64,000 nt of DNA from Aurantibrevibacter litoralis (GCF_034651555.1 NZ_JAYEEQ010000018.1:8421-72420), one strand, 5' to 3'; shown: positions 44,274 to 53,793, counted from the first letter of the stretch. Notes: generated from the letters alone by a model not told the origin. Translations and numbers: made by a program.

Positions 44274-45713
44274 TTATTTTGAGGTAGTAACTAAACCTAA
44301 TGCCTTCCCTTTTTTTAGCATAAACTGAAAGGCGGCTTCGTGTTCATTAGGAATTTCTCCCTCTAGGATAGCCTCTTTTATAGCCTCTTTTATAATCCCA
44401 ATTTTCTTTGATGGTTTTAAATTAAAAATGGTCATTATTTCCTCTCCGGTTACCGGAGGTTGGAAGTTTCTTATATGGTCTCGTTCTTCTACCTCTATTA
44501 TTTTTTGCCGTACTTCCTTAAAATTGTTCTTATATTTTTTTTGTTTCTTTGGATTTTTGGTAGTGATGTCTGCCTCGCATAATGTCATGAGGTCATCCAC
44601 GTGGTCACCAGCGTCAAAAACGAGACGCCGCACCGCCGAATCCGTAACGTGTTCTACTGAAAGTGCGATAGGTCGGGAACTCATCAGCACCATTTTTTGA
44701 ACAAATTTTAATTTCTCATTCAGGGGCATTCTTAGCCGTTTGAAGATTTTGTGCACCATTTTGGAGCCAACGTATTCGTGGCCGTGAAAAGTCCAGCCTA
44801 TTTTTTTGTCAAAGCGTTTTGTGGGGGCTTTCCCAATATCGTGTAGCAAAGCGGCCCAGCGCAACCATAGATGATCTGTATGCTCTGAAATATTATCTAC
44901 CACTTCCAGCGTGTGCCAAAAATTATCTTTGTGGCGTTGTCCCTCTACCTCTTCTATCCCTTGCAATGCTACTAATTCCGGAAGAATGTGTGCCAGTAAC
45001 CCGGTGTGGTGCAAAAGTGTAAAGCCTATAGATGGTTTTGGACTTAAAAGGATTTTGTGAAGTTCTTCTACGATGCGTTCTCCGGAAATTATTTTTATAC
45101 GATCCTTGTTGTTGGCTATAGCCTGTAATGCGTTAGCATCTATAGTAAAGTTTAATTGTGCTGCAAACCGAATGGCACGTAACATTCGCAACGGATCGTC
45201 CGAAAAAGTAATACTTGGTTCTAATGGCGTCCTAATTTGCTTTCGTTCTAAATCTGTTAGGCCCTGAAAAGGATCTAATAAGTCGGCATAATTCGCTTTG
45301 TTAAGGGAAATAGCCAAGGCATTTATGGTAAAATCCCTTCTTTTTTGGTCGTCTTCTAAAGTACCATCTTCTACAAAGGGCTTTCTACTCTCCGACCGGT
45401 AACTCTCTCTTCGCGCTCCCACAAATTCCAAATCTATAGTACCATGTTTCAGCATGGCCGTACCAAAATTCTTAAATACGGTCACTTCTGGTTTTCCGGG
45501 TAATTTTTCGGCTACCTTTTTCGCCAGATCAATACCACTGCCAATGGCTACGATATCTATATCTTTTGGACTTTGACGTTGTAATAAAAAATCGCGCACA
45601 TAACCTCCAATCAGGTAACAGTCTACCCCCAGATCAGCGGCTGCCGTTGCAATGATAGAGAATATAGGGAGTTGTATGGCTTCACTACAGTTTTTATGCA
45701 TGGTATTATTCAC
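44274..45713 (-). CDS. CCA tRNA nucleotidyltransferase / poly(A) polymerase-type protein with HD domain
   Basis: 479 residues. The class II nucleotidyltransferase head is at residues about 30-165 (LIGGYVRDFLL, DIDIVAIGSG, RRDFTINALAI, DPLRMLRAIRFA), the tRNA-binding neck follows, and an HD domain is near residue 290 (RWAALLHDIGKAPTK). It adds or repairs the 3' CCA end of tRNA. The ATG at 45713 overlaps the upstream stop by 8 nt; a second ATG at 45701 avoids this. It is translationally coupled to the sua5 gene. Confidence 0.94.
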   Translation of the reverse strand: MNNTMHKNCSEAIQLPIFSIIATAAADLGVDCYLIGGYVRDFLLQRQSPKDIDIVAIGSGIDLAKKVAEKLPGKPEVTVFKNFGTAMLKHGTIDLEFVGARRESYRSESRKPFVEDGTLEDDQKRRDFTINALAISLNKANYADLLDPFQGLTDLERKQIRTPLEPSITFSDDPLRMLRAIRFAAQLNFTIDANALQAIANNKDRIKIISGERIVEELHKILLSPKPSIGFTLLHHTGLLAHILPELVALQGIEEVEGQRHKDNFWHTLEVVDNISEHTDHLWLRWAALLHDIGKAPTKRFDKKIGWTFHGHEYVGSKMVHKIFKRLRMPLNEKLKFVQKMVLMSSRPIALSVEHVTDSAVRRLVFDAGDHVDDLMTLCEADITTKNPKKQKKYKNNFKEVRQKIIEVEERDHIRNFQPPVTGEEIMTIFNLKPSKKIGIIKEAIKEAILEGEIPNEHEAAFQFMLKKGKALGLVTTSK

Positions 45714-46278
45714 GGATCACTTTTACCGTTCCATCCGTACCGAGTTTTATAATTGATGAAGGCTTGCTTTTAGCGGTATCTCGCTCCAAATTTACGACAT
45801 AGTCTACACCTTTTAAAATCGCGGAACTTATTTCTTTAAAATTTGATGGTGAGGGACTACCACTTACATTGGCCGATGTAGATACAAGGGGTTTCCTAAG
45901 TTTTTTAATAAGGTATTGGCAAAACGCATGTTGCGCAACACGAAGTGCCAAGGTTTGGTCTTCGGCGATGAGGTTTTGGGCAACACCAATTGGATTGTCG
46001 TAGATAATAGTGATGGGCTTCTCCGATAATTCGATGAGTGTATAAGCCATTTGCGGCACTTCCTTTACATACTTGCCCAGCATAGGTTCGTTGGCAACCA
46101 AACAAATCATAGCCTTAGCCTCGTCTCTTTTTTTTAGGGCGTATATTTTTTTTACTGCTTCCTCATTGGTAGCATCGCAACCAATGCCCCAAACGGTATC
46201 TGTAGGATAGAGTATAATACCGCCCTGCTGTAAGATGGTATAGCACTGATTTGCTTCTTCTACTAATTTTGTATCCAT
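45706..46278 (-). CDS. L-threonylcarbamoyladenylate synthase (Sua5/YciO/YrdC family)
   Basis: 190 residues from the ATG at 46278 (MDTKLVEEANQCYTIL); a longer start at 46293 adds five residues. The YrdC fold shows GGIILYPTDTVWGIGCDATNEEAV, KKRDEAKAMICLV and STSANVSGSPSPSNF. It makes threonylcarbamoyl-AMP for the t6A37 modification of ANN-decoding tRNAs. Coupling to the CCA transferase gene places two tRNA maturation functions together. Confidence 0.93.
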   Translation of the reverse strand: MDTKLVEEANQCYTILQQGGIILYPTDTVWGIGCDATNEEAVKKIYALKKRDEAKAMICLVANEPMLGKYVKEVPQMAYTLIELSEKPITIIYDNPIGVAQNLIAEDQTLALRVAQHAFCQYLIKKLRKPLVSTSANVSGSPSPSNFKEISSAILKGVDYVVNLERDTAKSKPSSIIKLGTDGTVKVIRE

Positions 46279-46386
46279 AATTTTGGAGCACAAAGATATA
46301 AAAATTGAATTTCCAAAATAAGGGAATTAGGGGTCGTATAAAAAGTAGAAGATGTAAAAAGGAAAACGGTCAGAAAACCGGAAGTG

Positions 46387-47196
46387 TTACTCTGCCAAAA
46401 CCGACTTCTTGTTGGCGCTATAATAATAAGCTTGCCGTTGGTTACGTGTCTCTAGTTTGCGTAGTTCGGCATAGCGAACAATAACTTCTAGCGCCCCCAG
46501 ATAGCAAATGGTTATTCCTTTTCTACCGTCTAAAAATCCGAGGCGCACCACATAATTGTAGGTAAATTTCCAAAAGGGTTTAAGGATCAACTGCATGTAG
46601 TTAAATTTTTTATCTAACATACAATACTCTTTGGCTTTCAATTGTCCGTAATGACGCATTTTGGATTTGTAGTTGTCGTAATCCCGATAGCAATAATGAA
46701 TTAGTTTTTCTTTAAGAATACCTGATTTTCCATTGATTTCCAAGGTTTCATGAACCATTCTTTTTTCGGAAAATTGCACTTTATCCTTTCGGAATAAGCG
46801 ATAATTTTTATCGGTTTGCCAGCCACTAAAATGTAGCGGTTTGCCACAGAACATAAACTTTCGCCGAAACCAATATGCCACACAACTGGTATTGTGTTGT
46901 AGGGTACTTTTAATTTCAGTCTGTAATGGGGCGGTTATCTCTTCATCAGCATCAACAAAGAGCACCCAATTGTGGGTTGCCTTGGAAAGTGCAAAAGACT
47001 TTTGCCTTGTAAAATTTTCAAAGGGTCGTTGCACCACCTTTACTTTGGGATGGGTTAAAAGATATTCGTAGGTGCCGTCTGTACTAAACGAATCAACCAC
47101 AATAATTTCGTCGGCAAAAGAGATTGACGCAATGCAACGTTCAATACAATGCATCTCATTATAGGTAATTACCAAAGCAGTTAAGGGTGTGCGCAT
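46387..47196 (-). CDS. Family 2 glycosyltransferase (WaaE/KdtX-like), copy 1
   Basis: 269 residues from the ATG at 47196 (MRTPLTALVITYNE). GT-A fold: VITYNEMHCIERCI, DEIIVVDSFSTDGTYE, the DxD motif in LFVDADEEI, and HFSGWQTDKNYRLF with the acceptor-site region. It probably adds a hexose to lipopolysaccharide core or a related surface glycan. It is a clear paralogue of the gene at 47681-48445 in the same orientation. A TACCTTTG box on the minus strand at 47307-47314 is a candidate promoter, which supports the later start codon. Confidence 0.9.
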   Translation of the reverse strand: MRTPLTALVITYNEMHCIERCIASISFADEIIVVDSFSTDGTYEYLLTHPKVKVVQRPFENFTRQKSFALSKATHNWVLFVDADEEITAPLQTEIKSTLQHNTSCVAYWFRRKFMFCGKPLHFSGWQTDKNYRLFRKDKVQFSEKRMVHETLEINGKSGILKEKLIHYCYRDYDNYKSKMRHYGQLKAKEYCMLDKKFNYMQLILKPFWKFTYNYVVRLGFLDGRKGITICYLGALEVIVRYAELRKLETRNQRQAYYYSANKKSVLAE

Positions 47197-47247
47197 TTCA
47201 ATTATATTGGGGCAATGAAACGTTGATGCTCGTATATTTAAACTCAA

Positions 47248-47680
47248 AAAAGACTAAAAAAGTATATCCTTCTCTTTAAAACATACGATTTTTAGTACAA
47301 AAGTGACAAAGGTAAGCTACACGATTGGTTTATGATAAGGATTTGTAGTGCAAATTGTTGATTTTTTTTTGATGAAACCATACACTTTTTAAACTATGCA
47401 TAGGTACCTTGATGTAGTATGGAAGCTAAATTTAATCTAAAAATCAGGCGTTTACCAATGCTATCCACAACTATTTAGCATCATTTTTTGAATTTAATGC
47501 TCCGTAGTAATTTTAATTTTCCATTCTTTATGATGTGGGTTAACAGCAAGGAGGTCAAAAAGATTCGCTGGAGTGATTATTTATCAATCTATTCCTGTTA
47601 AGAAATTTTTTAGGAGACGCTAATATCGTTCTAATAACCGCCAAAACTAACATAGGATGCTGTTATTTTCTTTGCGCATC
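47248..47680. other. Gene-free stretch between the two glycosyltransferase genes
   Basis: About 430 bp, AT-rich, with stops in all frames. It contains a plausible -7 box for the downstream glycosyltransferase (minus strand, 47307-47314, TACCTTTG). No repeat copy, RNA gene or recognisable gene remnant was seen. Confidence 0.5.
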
Positions 47681-48445
47681 TTAAAGGCTATCCAATTGTT
47701 TAAGTTTTTTATACCGAGCATATACGCCAAGGGCATTTAAATAGCAGATTATAAGGCCTTTACTTCCGTCCAAAATACCACAACGTAAGAGGTAATGGTT
47801 CATAAATTTCCAAGCCGGCCGCAATAGCTGTTGGGCTAGGGACCATCTTTTTCCTTTTTGATATTCTTCCTGCGCTTTGAGTTCCCCATAGCGTATCATT
47901 TTGCCTTTGTAATCCTCGTAGGTCTTATACGAGTAATGAATGAGCTTATTTTGAAGCGTAGCAGATACACCGTCTACAACTAGGGTTTCGTGAACGATAC
48001 GGTCTTGTGTAAACGCTACCTTGTCTTTTTTAAATAGTCTATAGTTTTTATCTGTCTGCCAACCACTAAAGTGAAGTACTTTATTTTTGAACATAAAGGT
48101 TCTGTAAAAAAAGTAGGCACTCGCCGTAGATTCCTCCGAATTTATGGTACTCAAAATCTCATTTTTCAATGCTTCGGGAATTCTTTCATCAGCATCCAGA
48201 AAAAGAACCCAGTTATGGGTAGCCTGTTTTAAGGCAAATGATTTTTGGTCCGTAAAATTTTTAAAAGGTCGTTGAATAAGCCTTACGTGAGGATATTTTT
48301 TAATTTTTTCGACGGTGCTGTCCGTGCTATAAGAATCTATAATGATTAACTCATCTACAAAATCCAAAGCGATTATAAAATCATCAATAAATTCTTCCTC
48401 GTTATAGGTGATGAGCAAACCCGAAATTTTTACTTTATTTTTCAA
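47681..48445 (-). CDS. Family 2 glycosyltransferase (WaaE/KdtX-like), copy 2
   Basis: 254 residues with the same architecture as its neighbour: LLITYNEEEFIDDFI, DELIIIDSYSTDSTVE, DxD in LFLDADERI, and HFSGWQTDKNYRLFKKDKV. The two are similar along the whole length and diverge most in the C-terminal 60 residues. It follows the CDP-glycerol-type transferase gene by 20 nt, so both likely belong to one surface-glycan unit. Confidence 0.9.
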   Translation of the reverse strand: MKNKVKISGLLITYNEEEFIDDFIIALDFVDELIIIDSYSTDSTVEKIKKYPHVRLIQRPFKNFTDQKSFALKQATHNWVLFLDADERIPEALKNEILSTINSEESTASAYFFYRTFMFKNKVLHFSGWQTDKNYRLFKKDKVAFTQDRIVHETLVVDGVSATLQNKLIHYSYKTYEDYKGKMIRYGELKAQEEYQKGKRWSLAQQLLRPAWKFMNHYLLRCGILDGSKGLIICYLNALGVYARYKKLKQLDSL

Positions 48446-48465
48446 TATGTGCCGGTAAATAAATT

Positions 48466-49536
48466 TTAATCAATAGCGAGTGTGATGGGTTTGCGGTAAC
48501 TCTGCAAAGTCCAAAATTGTAATTTTTTCCGAATTTTAAATTTTCGCAATACACTTAGGGGTTTTGGTTTTAAGTGCGATTTGTCTTTCTGTAAGAAATG
48601 TAACACCGCATCTAGGACACGTTGTGAAGATTTTCCGTCCTCATAAGGGTGCGATGCCCGGGCATATTTTTCTATTTCGCTCAAAAGTGAAGAGGGATAG
48701 GATAAGGCGTCGTTTATAGCATTTTCCAGTTCTGAAACCGCCGTAATATTGAGGTAGCTGGGTAGTGGCTTATTATTTCGAAACGTAACCACCGGCTTTT
48801 TTTGTAAAAGGTATTCAATAATGGCCGATGAGGTATCGCAGATCATTATATCGGACTTTTTAAACAGGGGTATTAAATCTGTAGTGTCGTGATAGCAAAA
48901 GTTTTCGTGTTGCATGGTCTTAAATTTTTTAACCACACTCTTAGGCAGTAGGGGGTGCAATACCACGTCAAAGTGCCATTTTCCGGTTTTTGAAAGACGT
49001 TGCAATTCCGTGCAGAATTCATCATTCAAAGCCAAGCTATATTTTTTGGTAAATGTAGACGACACAAGAATAACAGGTTTTGTAACAGTCCTTTTTATGG
49101 CCTCCAAAGGGAACAGTGCATCCATTTTAGGCCACCCGGTTTCTATCACCTCAAAATGTTTTAATCTCAAACTTTTTGCCTTAAATACGTCCGTAGAAGT
49201 AGGGCCTTGAGTGCAATATAGATCAAAGAAATTCCGTATGGTAAATTGGTCTTTGCCTTTTCGTTTATTAGCGGGAAACCCGTGAAACAACTGAACCTTT
49301 ATACCGGGGATAAAATCGGCCACATAATCTGTTGCTGTTAACACGATATGTGGCGCATAGGCTATGGCCTCTTCAATAGACACTATAGTTTCGTTTCCCT
49401 TAAAATAGGTTATGGTGTTTTTATCTTCTACAAACCATTTTACGTGCATCCCCCGAGCTTTTATTTCTTCTTCTAAGGGTTTGCAAATGGGGATGCTATA
49501 GGGATAGGTGATGTACAATAAAAATTTTATTTCCAT
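48466..49536 (-). CDS. CDP-glycerol glycerophosphotransferase-family protein
   Basis: 356 residues from the ATG at 49536 (MEIKFLLYITYPYS); the frame is open to 49566. A GT-B-like fold is suggested by VQLFHGFPANKRKGKD, the central VVLHPLLPKSVVKKF, and the nucleotide-binding DIMICDTSSAIIEYLLQKKPVVTF motif. This family transfers glycerol-phosphate or ribitol-phosphate units; in Gram-negative surface glycans it can build phosphopolyol decorations. Substrate is inferred from the family only. Confidence 0.85.
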   Translation of the reverse strand: MEIKFLLYITYPYSIPICKPLEEEIKARGMHVKWFVEDKNTITYFKGNETIVSIEEAIAYAPHIVLTATDYVADFIPGIKVQLFHGFPANKRKGKDQFTIRNFFDLYCTQGPTSTDVFKAKSLRLKHFEVIETGWPKMDALFPLEAIKRTVTKPVILVSSTFTKKYSLALNDEFCTELQRLSKTGKWHFDVVLHPLLPKSVVKKFKTMQHENFCYHDTTDLIPLFKKSDIMICDTSSAIIEYLLQKKPVVTFRNNKPLPSYLNITAVSELENAINDALSYPSSLLSEIEKYARASHPYEDGKSSQRVLDAVLHFLQKDKSHLKPKPLSVLRKFKIRKKLQFWTLQSYRKPITLAID

Positions 49537-49776
49537 CGATAGTACATGGTTTTTAGAAGTTGACATAGGCTTAGTTCAAAGATAGTCAATTGAACGGTTA
49601 CTATCTAAAAAGACAAACATCTGTGGGCCATACACCATATCCAATGTAGGTACTTACCTTGGCTCTTACCAAAGCGAACAAAAGAGATCATCGATTTTAT
49701 AAGGAGCCTAGAAATTGGGCTGCGTGTATAGCGATATCATTTTTTTTTAGATTATTCCCCTGTTTTGATGTCTTTT

Positions 49777-49814
49777 GCGGATGAGAACAACCGGTAAGGG
49801 GTATTCTCATCCGC
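49777..49814. terminator. Strong hairpin downstream of dapD
   Basis: Perfect 11-bp arms GCGGATGAGAA / TTCTCATCCGC around a 16-nt loop, 6 nt after the dapD stop. It lacks a clear T-run in the dapD direction, so it may act in mRNA protection as well as in termination. Confidence 0.55.
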
Positions 49815-49820
49815 TTAAAA

Positions 49821-50636
49821 TTATACGGCTACTCCGTATTCCCTTAAGGCATCGTTCAGTGAGGTTTTTAAATCTGTTGAAGGTTTTCGGGTGCCAATAA
49901 TTAGTGCACAAGGTACCTGATAATCCCCTGCCGGAAACGATTTAGTGTAACTTCCGGGAATAACTACAGACCTTGCGGGCACCAAACCTTTTCGTTCTAC
50001 GGGTACATCACCGGTAACATCTATGATCTTGGTGGATGCCGTAAGTACCACATTGGCACCTAGTACAGCTTCCTTTTCTACTCGTACCCCTTCTACAACG
50101 ATACAGCGCGAGCCAATAAATGCACCATCTTCAATAATTACGGGGGCAGCCTGCAAGGGTTCTAACACCCCACCGATACCCACACCCCCACTAAGGTGCA
50201 CATTTTTTCCAATTTGGGCGCAACTGCCTACAGTGGCCCATGTATCTACCATGGTTCCTTCATCAACATACGCACCAATATTTACATAACTGGGCATTAA
50301 TATTGTGCCTTTAGCAAGGTAGGCACCGTGACGGGCAACTGCATGAGGCACAATACGCACCCCCTTTGCGGCATAATCCCTTTTTAAAGGTATTTTGTCG
50401 TGGTATTCAAAGATACCGACTTCTAAAGTTTCCATTTGCTGAATCGGAAAATAAAGCACCACGCCTTTTTTCACCCATTCGTTAATCTGCCAGCCATTCG
50501 ATGTAGGCTCTGCACAACGCAACGCTCCTGTGTCCAATAATCGTATGACTTCTCGGATGGCTTCTTGTGTCGCTTTTTCTGCGAGCAGTGTTCTGTTTTC
50601 CCACGCTTTTTCTATAGATTGTCTTAAATCGGTCAT
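49821..50636 (-). CDS. dapD: Tetrahydrodipicolinate N-succinyltransferase
   Basis: A 271-residue trimeric left-handed beta-helix acyltransferase of the succinylase branch of diaminopimelate/lysine synthesis. Hexapeptide repeats include VRIVPHAVARHGAYLAKGTI, GAYVDEGTMVDTWATVGSCA and GGVLEPLQAAPVIIEDGAFIG. The length equals that of the family. It is divergent from ruvX with about 100 nt between them. Confidence 0.97.
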   Translation of the reverse strand: MTDLRQSIEKAWENRTLLAEKATQEAIREVIRLLDTGALRCAEPTSNGWQINEWVKKGVVLYFPIQQMETLEVGIFEYHDKIPLKRDYAAKGVRIVPHAVARHGAYLAKGTILMPSYVNIGAYVDEGTMVDTWATVGSCAQIGKNVHLSGGVGIGGVLEPLQAAPVIIEDGAFIGSRCIVVEGVRVEKEAVLGANVVLTASTKIIDVTGDVPVERKGLVPARSVVIPGSYTKSFPAGDYQVPCALIIGTRKPSTDLKTSLNDALREYGVAV

Positions 50637-50736
50637 TGTCTCTTAAATTTTTGCAAATATAACCGCTATCGCTTAAAAACTAGTTCAATTTTACACTTAT
50701 CACATTTTATCGTTTATTTTTGCAAAAAAAAAAGCA

Positions 50737-51147
50737 GTGGGTAGAATTCTGGCACTCGATTTTGGAAAAGTTCGCACCGGCATTGCTGTAACCGATGATT
50801 TACAGCTTATTGCCTCAGGACTTACTACCGTGGCTACGCCGCAACTACTCTCCTTTTTAAAGAAATATATTTCAGAAGAAAAGGTAGTCGGAATAGTGGT
50901 GGGTGAACCCAAACAAATGGACGGTGCGCCTTCGCAAGCAGAGGCACTCATAATTCCTTTTTTGCAAAAATGTAGTGTTTCATTTCCTGACATACCTATC
51001 ATACGTCAGGATGAGCGATTTACCTCAAAAATGGCCTTTCAGAGTATGATTGAAGGCGGACTAAAAAAAAAACAACGAAGAAACAAAGCATTAGTCGATG
51101 AAATTAGTGCAACGCTAATTTTGCAGGCTTATTTAAACAGAAAATAA
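50737..51147 (+). CDS. ruvX: RuvX/YqgF family Holliday-junction resolvase-like / pre-16S rRNA nuclease
   Basis: A 136-residue RNase H-fold protein: ILALDFGKVRTGIAVTD at the N-terminus, VVGEPKQMDG, QDERFTS and ALVDEISATLIL carry the conserved acidic residues. The start is a GTG at 50737, since no ATG fits the family N-terminus. It probably takes part in 16S rRNA 5'-end maturation. It is followed by def after 4 nt. Confidence 0.93.
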   Translation: MGRILALDFGKVRTGIAVTDDLQLIASGLTTVATPQLLSFLKKYISEEKVVGIVVGEPKQMDGAPSQAEALIIPFLQKCSVSFPDIPIIRQDERFTSKMAFQSMIEGGLKKKQRRNKALVDEISATLILQAYLNRK

Positions 51148-51151
51148 CGGA

Positions 51152-51742
51152 ATGATATTACCCATTGTAGCCTACGGAGACCCTGTTCTACGTAAAGTAA
51201 GCAACCTCATTGACGCCGACTATCCCGATTTAAAATCTTTAATTGAAGCGATGTGGGAAACCATGTATAATGCGCATGGCGTTGGCTTGGCAGCGCCTCA
51301 AATAGGCAAAGCTATCCGGTTGTTCGTAGTAGATACGACGGCCTTTGGTGACGACGACGAATTAGCTCCGGAGGAACAAAATGCACTAAAAAATTTCAAG
51401 AAAGTTTTTATTAATGCCCAAATTTTGGAAGAATCAGGTAAGGAATGGCTCTTTAATGAAGGTTGCTTAAGCATTCCCGATATACGCGAGGATGTGGCGC
51501 GAAAGGAAAGGGTAACTATTTCTTATATGGATGCGAACTTTATCCCCTATACGGAAACCTATGATGGCCTTTTAGCAAGGGTTATTCAGCATGAATATGA
51601 TCATATCCAGGGGATTCTATTTACGGATAAATTATCGACCTTAAAAAAGACCCTTTTAAAAACAAGATTAGCCAATATTTCAAAAGGAAAAATAAAGGTA
51701 GATTATCGCATGCGTTTCCCTGACGTTAAAAAAGGACGTTAA
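51152..51742 (+). CDS. def: Peptide deformylase
   Basis: A 196-residue Fe2+ hydrolase that removes the N-formyl group from nascent proteins. All three motifs are present: GVGLAAPQIG, EGCLSIP (metal Cys) and QHEYDH (HExxH). There is an insertion of about 15 acidic residues (DDDELAPEEQNALK) typical of the Bacteroidota form. It is 4 nt downstream of ruvX and upstream of a DUF5606 gene, a conserved arrangement in this phylum. Confidence 0.96.
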   Translation: MILPIVAYGDPVLRKVSNLIDADYPDLKSLIEAMWETMYNAHGVGLAAPQIGKAIRLFVVDTTAFGDDDELAPEEQNALKNFKKVFINAQILEESGKEWLFNEGCLSIPDIREDVARKERVTISYMDANFIPYTETYDGLLARVIQHEYDHIQGILFTDKLSTLKKTLLKTRLANISKGKIKVDYRMRFPDVKKGR

Positions 51743-51799
51743 AGACGTTTTTTTATTCCCCTAAAAATATCATATTTGCCCAAAAATTGAAGAAAATAC

Positions 51800-52276
51800 A
51801 TGAGTTTAGATAAAATATTATCCATAGCCGGGAAACCGGGACTTTATAAATTAGTAACGCAGACCCGTACTGGTTTTGTTGCAGCGTCTTTGCTAGACGG
51901 CAAAAAGCTAAGTGTCATGGCCAAAAGCAATGTAAGTGTGCTTTCGGAAATTGCCATATATACTTTGGAAGAGGAGATACCATTGCGCCACGTATTTTTA
52001 CAGATACAAGAAAAGGAAAATGGTGGTAAGACCAGCATAACCCATAAGGCTGATAAACTCGCTTTGGAAGCGTATTTCTTCGAAATATTGCCCAATTACG
52101 ATGAAGATCGCGTTTATGCCAGTGATATTAAAAAAATTATTCAATGGTATAATTTGCTACACGACAACGGTATTGTAGATTTTACGGAAAACCCAAAGGA
52201 GGATGCAGCAGAAAAAACAGATCTAGAGGAAGGGTCGGAAGGTGCAAAATCGGAATCGAAGGAAAAGAAGTCCTAA
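51800..52276 (+). CDS. DUF5606 domain protein
   Basis: 158 residues. The conserved part (about 1-125) starts LDKILSIAGKPGLYKLVTQTR and includes EIAIYTLEEEIPLRHVFLQI, YFEILPNYDEDRVY and KKIIQWYNLLHDNGIVDF. The C-terminus is a charged low-complexity Glu/Lys/Ser tail. The family is confined to Bacteroidota and its function is unknown. It is the third gene in the ruvX-def run. Confidence 0.85.
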   Translation: MSLDKILSIAGKPGLYKLVTQTRTGFVAASLLDGKKLSVMAKSNVSVLSEIAIYTLEEEIPLRHVFLQIQEKENGGKTSITHKADKLALEAYFFEILPNYDEDRVYASDIKKIIQWYNLLHDNGIVDFTENPKEDAAEKTDLEEGSEGAKSESKEKKS

Positions 52277-52329
52277 GCTAATAGTTGTTTTACGGGTGTT
52301 CTGTAGAATATAAGGCTATGGGCAGTTTT

Positions 52330-52545
52330 AATCTGAAGATTCCTCGATCCTTGGGTCGGGCTTTCCTATTTATCGCTCCTTTGGAGCGATCGGAACTGCC
52401 TTTTTGCAGTTCCGGGTGAGGTAAAATACAACATTTCGGTTTTTGGCCCAAAGACCAAAATGAAACTGGCGAAACTCGTACTGAGCGCAGTAGAAGTATA
52501 TCCCCTATGGCTTTCCTGGGGGATAGTCAGTTTCAAGAAATTTTT
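52330..52545 (+). repeat. Dispersed 216-bp hairpin-rich repeat, copy 3
   Basis: Third copy of the element at 25785 and 40923, between the convergent DUF5606 and yqgE genes. The GGAACTGC/GCAGTTCC hairpin is perfect in this copy. Together with flanks it fills the 407-bp gene-free stretch 52277-52682. Confidence 0.9.
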
Positions 52546-52682
52546 ATGAAGTTCTTTATTTTAGAACATAAGCATACGAATCGATATAGGGCAAGTACGA
52601 AAAGGAAACTGTAGTTTTTAACTCATTGTTGGTATTCCGGCAAAAAAACGCCAGTGACACCAATGCATCATGTGCTTGCGAA

Positions 52683-53243
52683 TTAATTGAGGTTCGGGTT
52701 CTCCGGGGCATTGCTCCATAAGAGGTACGTGCCACCAAGCTCCTTCATTTTATCCTTCCAAAACGCTTTAGTTGGCATTTCAATTATCTTGCTTTGATCG
52801 TTGTTCTTAGCCAAAATCCATGATTTAGAAGAAAGTTCCTCGTCTAACTGAAAAGAGTCCCATCCGGAATATCCTAAAAAGAAACGGATATCTTTTTCTG
52901 AGATTAAATTAGTATTGATTAGCGCAATGGTATTTTCAAAATCGCCTCCCCAAAATATACCATCCGATATTTCAATGCTGTTGCCTATTAAGTGAGGTAC
53001 TTTATGTATAAAATACAAATTATCTTGCTCTACAGGCCCTCCGTTATACACCGGAAAAGGGGCGCAGATTTCCGTAACCAAATCGTTTATTTGGTAGGGT
53101 AGCGGTTTGTTAAGAATGAACCCTACAGAGCCTTCCTCATTATGCTCGGCAAGGAGTACAACAGATCGGTTAAACGAAACATCACCGGTTAACGAAGGTT
53201 CTGCTATTAAAAGCACTCCTTTTTTTGGTTCTAAATCTACCAT
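52683..53243 (-). CDS. YqgE/AlgH family protein
   Basis: 186 residues from the ATG at 53243 (MVDLEPKKGVLLIAEPSL); the longer frame to 53306 adds 21 hydrophobic residues foreign to the family and overlaps the HU terminator. Motifs: GVLLIAEPSLTGDVSFNRSVVLL, EGSVGFILNKPL, NGGPVEQDNLYFIH, and the FFLGYSGWDSFQLDEEL. It is cytoplasmic; function is unclear, with reported links to transcription control. Confidence 0.92.
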   Translation of the reverse strand: MVDLEPKKGVLLIAEPSLTGDVSFNRSVVLLAEHNEEGSVGFILNKPLPYQINDLVTEICAPFPVYNGGPVEQDNLYFIHKVPHLIGNSIEISDGIFWGGDFENTIALINTNLISEKDIRFFLGYSGWDSFQLDEELSSKSWILAKNNDQSKIIEMPTKAFWKDKMKELGGTYLLWSNAPENPNLN

Positions 53244-53293
53244 AAGAACACATTCTAGCTGACCTAAAATAAGACAAATCTTGTTAATAACAA

Positions 53294-53321
53294 AAAAAGC
53301 ATCCATTTAATGGATGCTTTT
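53294..53321 (-). terminator. Intrinsic terminator of the HU gene
   Basis: Stem AAAAGCATCCA / TGGATGCTTTT around a 5-nt loop, followed by a T-run on the minus strand, 24 nt after the HU stop. Confidence 0.88.
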
Positions 53322-53344
53322 CATTATTCTGGTTTTTTTTTGAA

Positions 53345-53617
53345 TTAGTTAACCGCTTTTGCCAAATCAGCACCTGCTTTAAATTTAACTACATTCTTAG
53401 CTTCTATCTTAATGGTCTTTCCGGTAGATGGGTTTCTACCTTCTCTAGCCTCTCTTTTAGAAACGGACCAAGATCCGAAACCAACTAAAGATACGCGTTC
53501 TCCTTTTTTAAGAGATGCTTCTACATTCTCTAAAAATGATTCTAATGCTTTTTTTGCCGCAGCTTTTGTAATACCTGCACTAGCTGCAATGGCATCGATT
53601 AATTCTGTTTTGTTCAT
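53345..53617 (-). CDS. HU-family DNA-binding protein
   Basis: A 90-residue histone-like nucleoid protein: MNKTELIDAIA start, the GFGSWSVSKREAREGRNPSTG beta-arm with the conserved RNP(S/A)TG tip, and a KFKAGADLAKAVN end. The promoter is clear: TTG at 53688-53690 (minus strand), a 19-nt spacer and TAAATTTG at 53661-53668. Confidence 0.97.
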   Translation of the reverse strand: MNKTELIDAIAASAGITKAAAKKALESFLENVEASLKKGERVSLVGFGSWSVSKREAREGRNPSTGKTIKIEAKNVVKFKAGADLAKAVN

Positions 53618-53660
53618 AGTTTAATACAATTAAATGTTGTTAAATAATTTCAATGTCGAA

Positions 53661-53690
53661 CAAATTTATACGGATTTACGGTGAACACAA
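53661..53690 (-). promoter_or_regulatory. Promoter of the HU gene
   Basis: On the minus strand TTG, 19 nt, then TAAATTTG, which matches the Bacteroidota consensus TTG-N19-TAnnTTTG. The box ends 43 nt before the ATG. Confidence 0.75.
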
Positions 53691-53793
53691 GTAAAATAGG
53701 GGGAAATCCATGTTTTTGTTGATAACTTAAATGGTTTGTTGATAAAGTAAGAGGATTTTTACTTTTTTTGTTAAGCCTAATGAATCTAGGGGT

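Noticed and set aside
52556..52738. 60-residue frame on the minus strand after yqgE
   Set aside because: It overlaps the yqgE 3' end in another frame and has no recognisable features.
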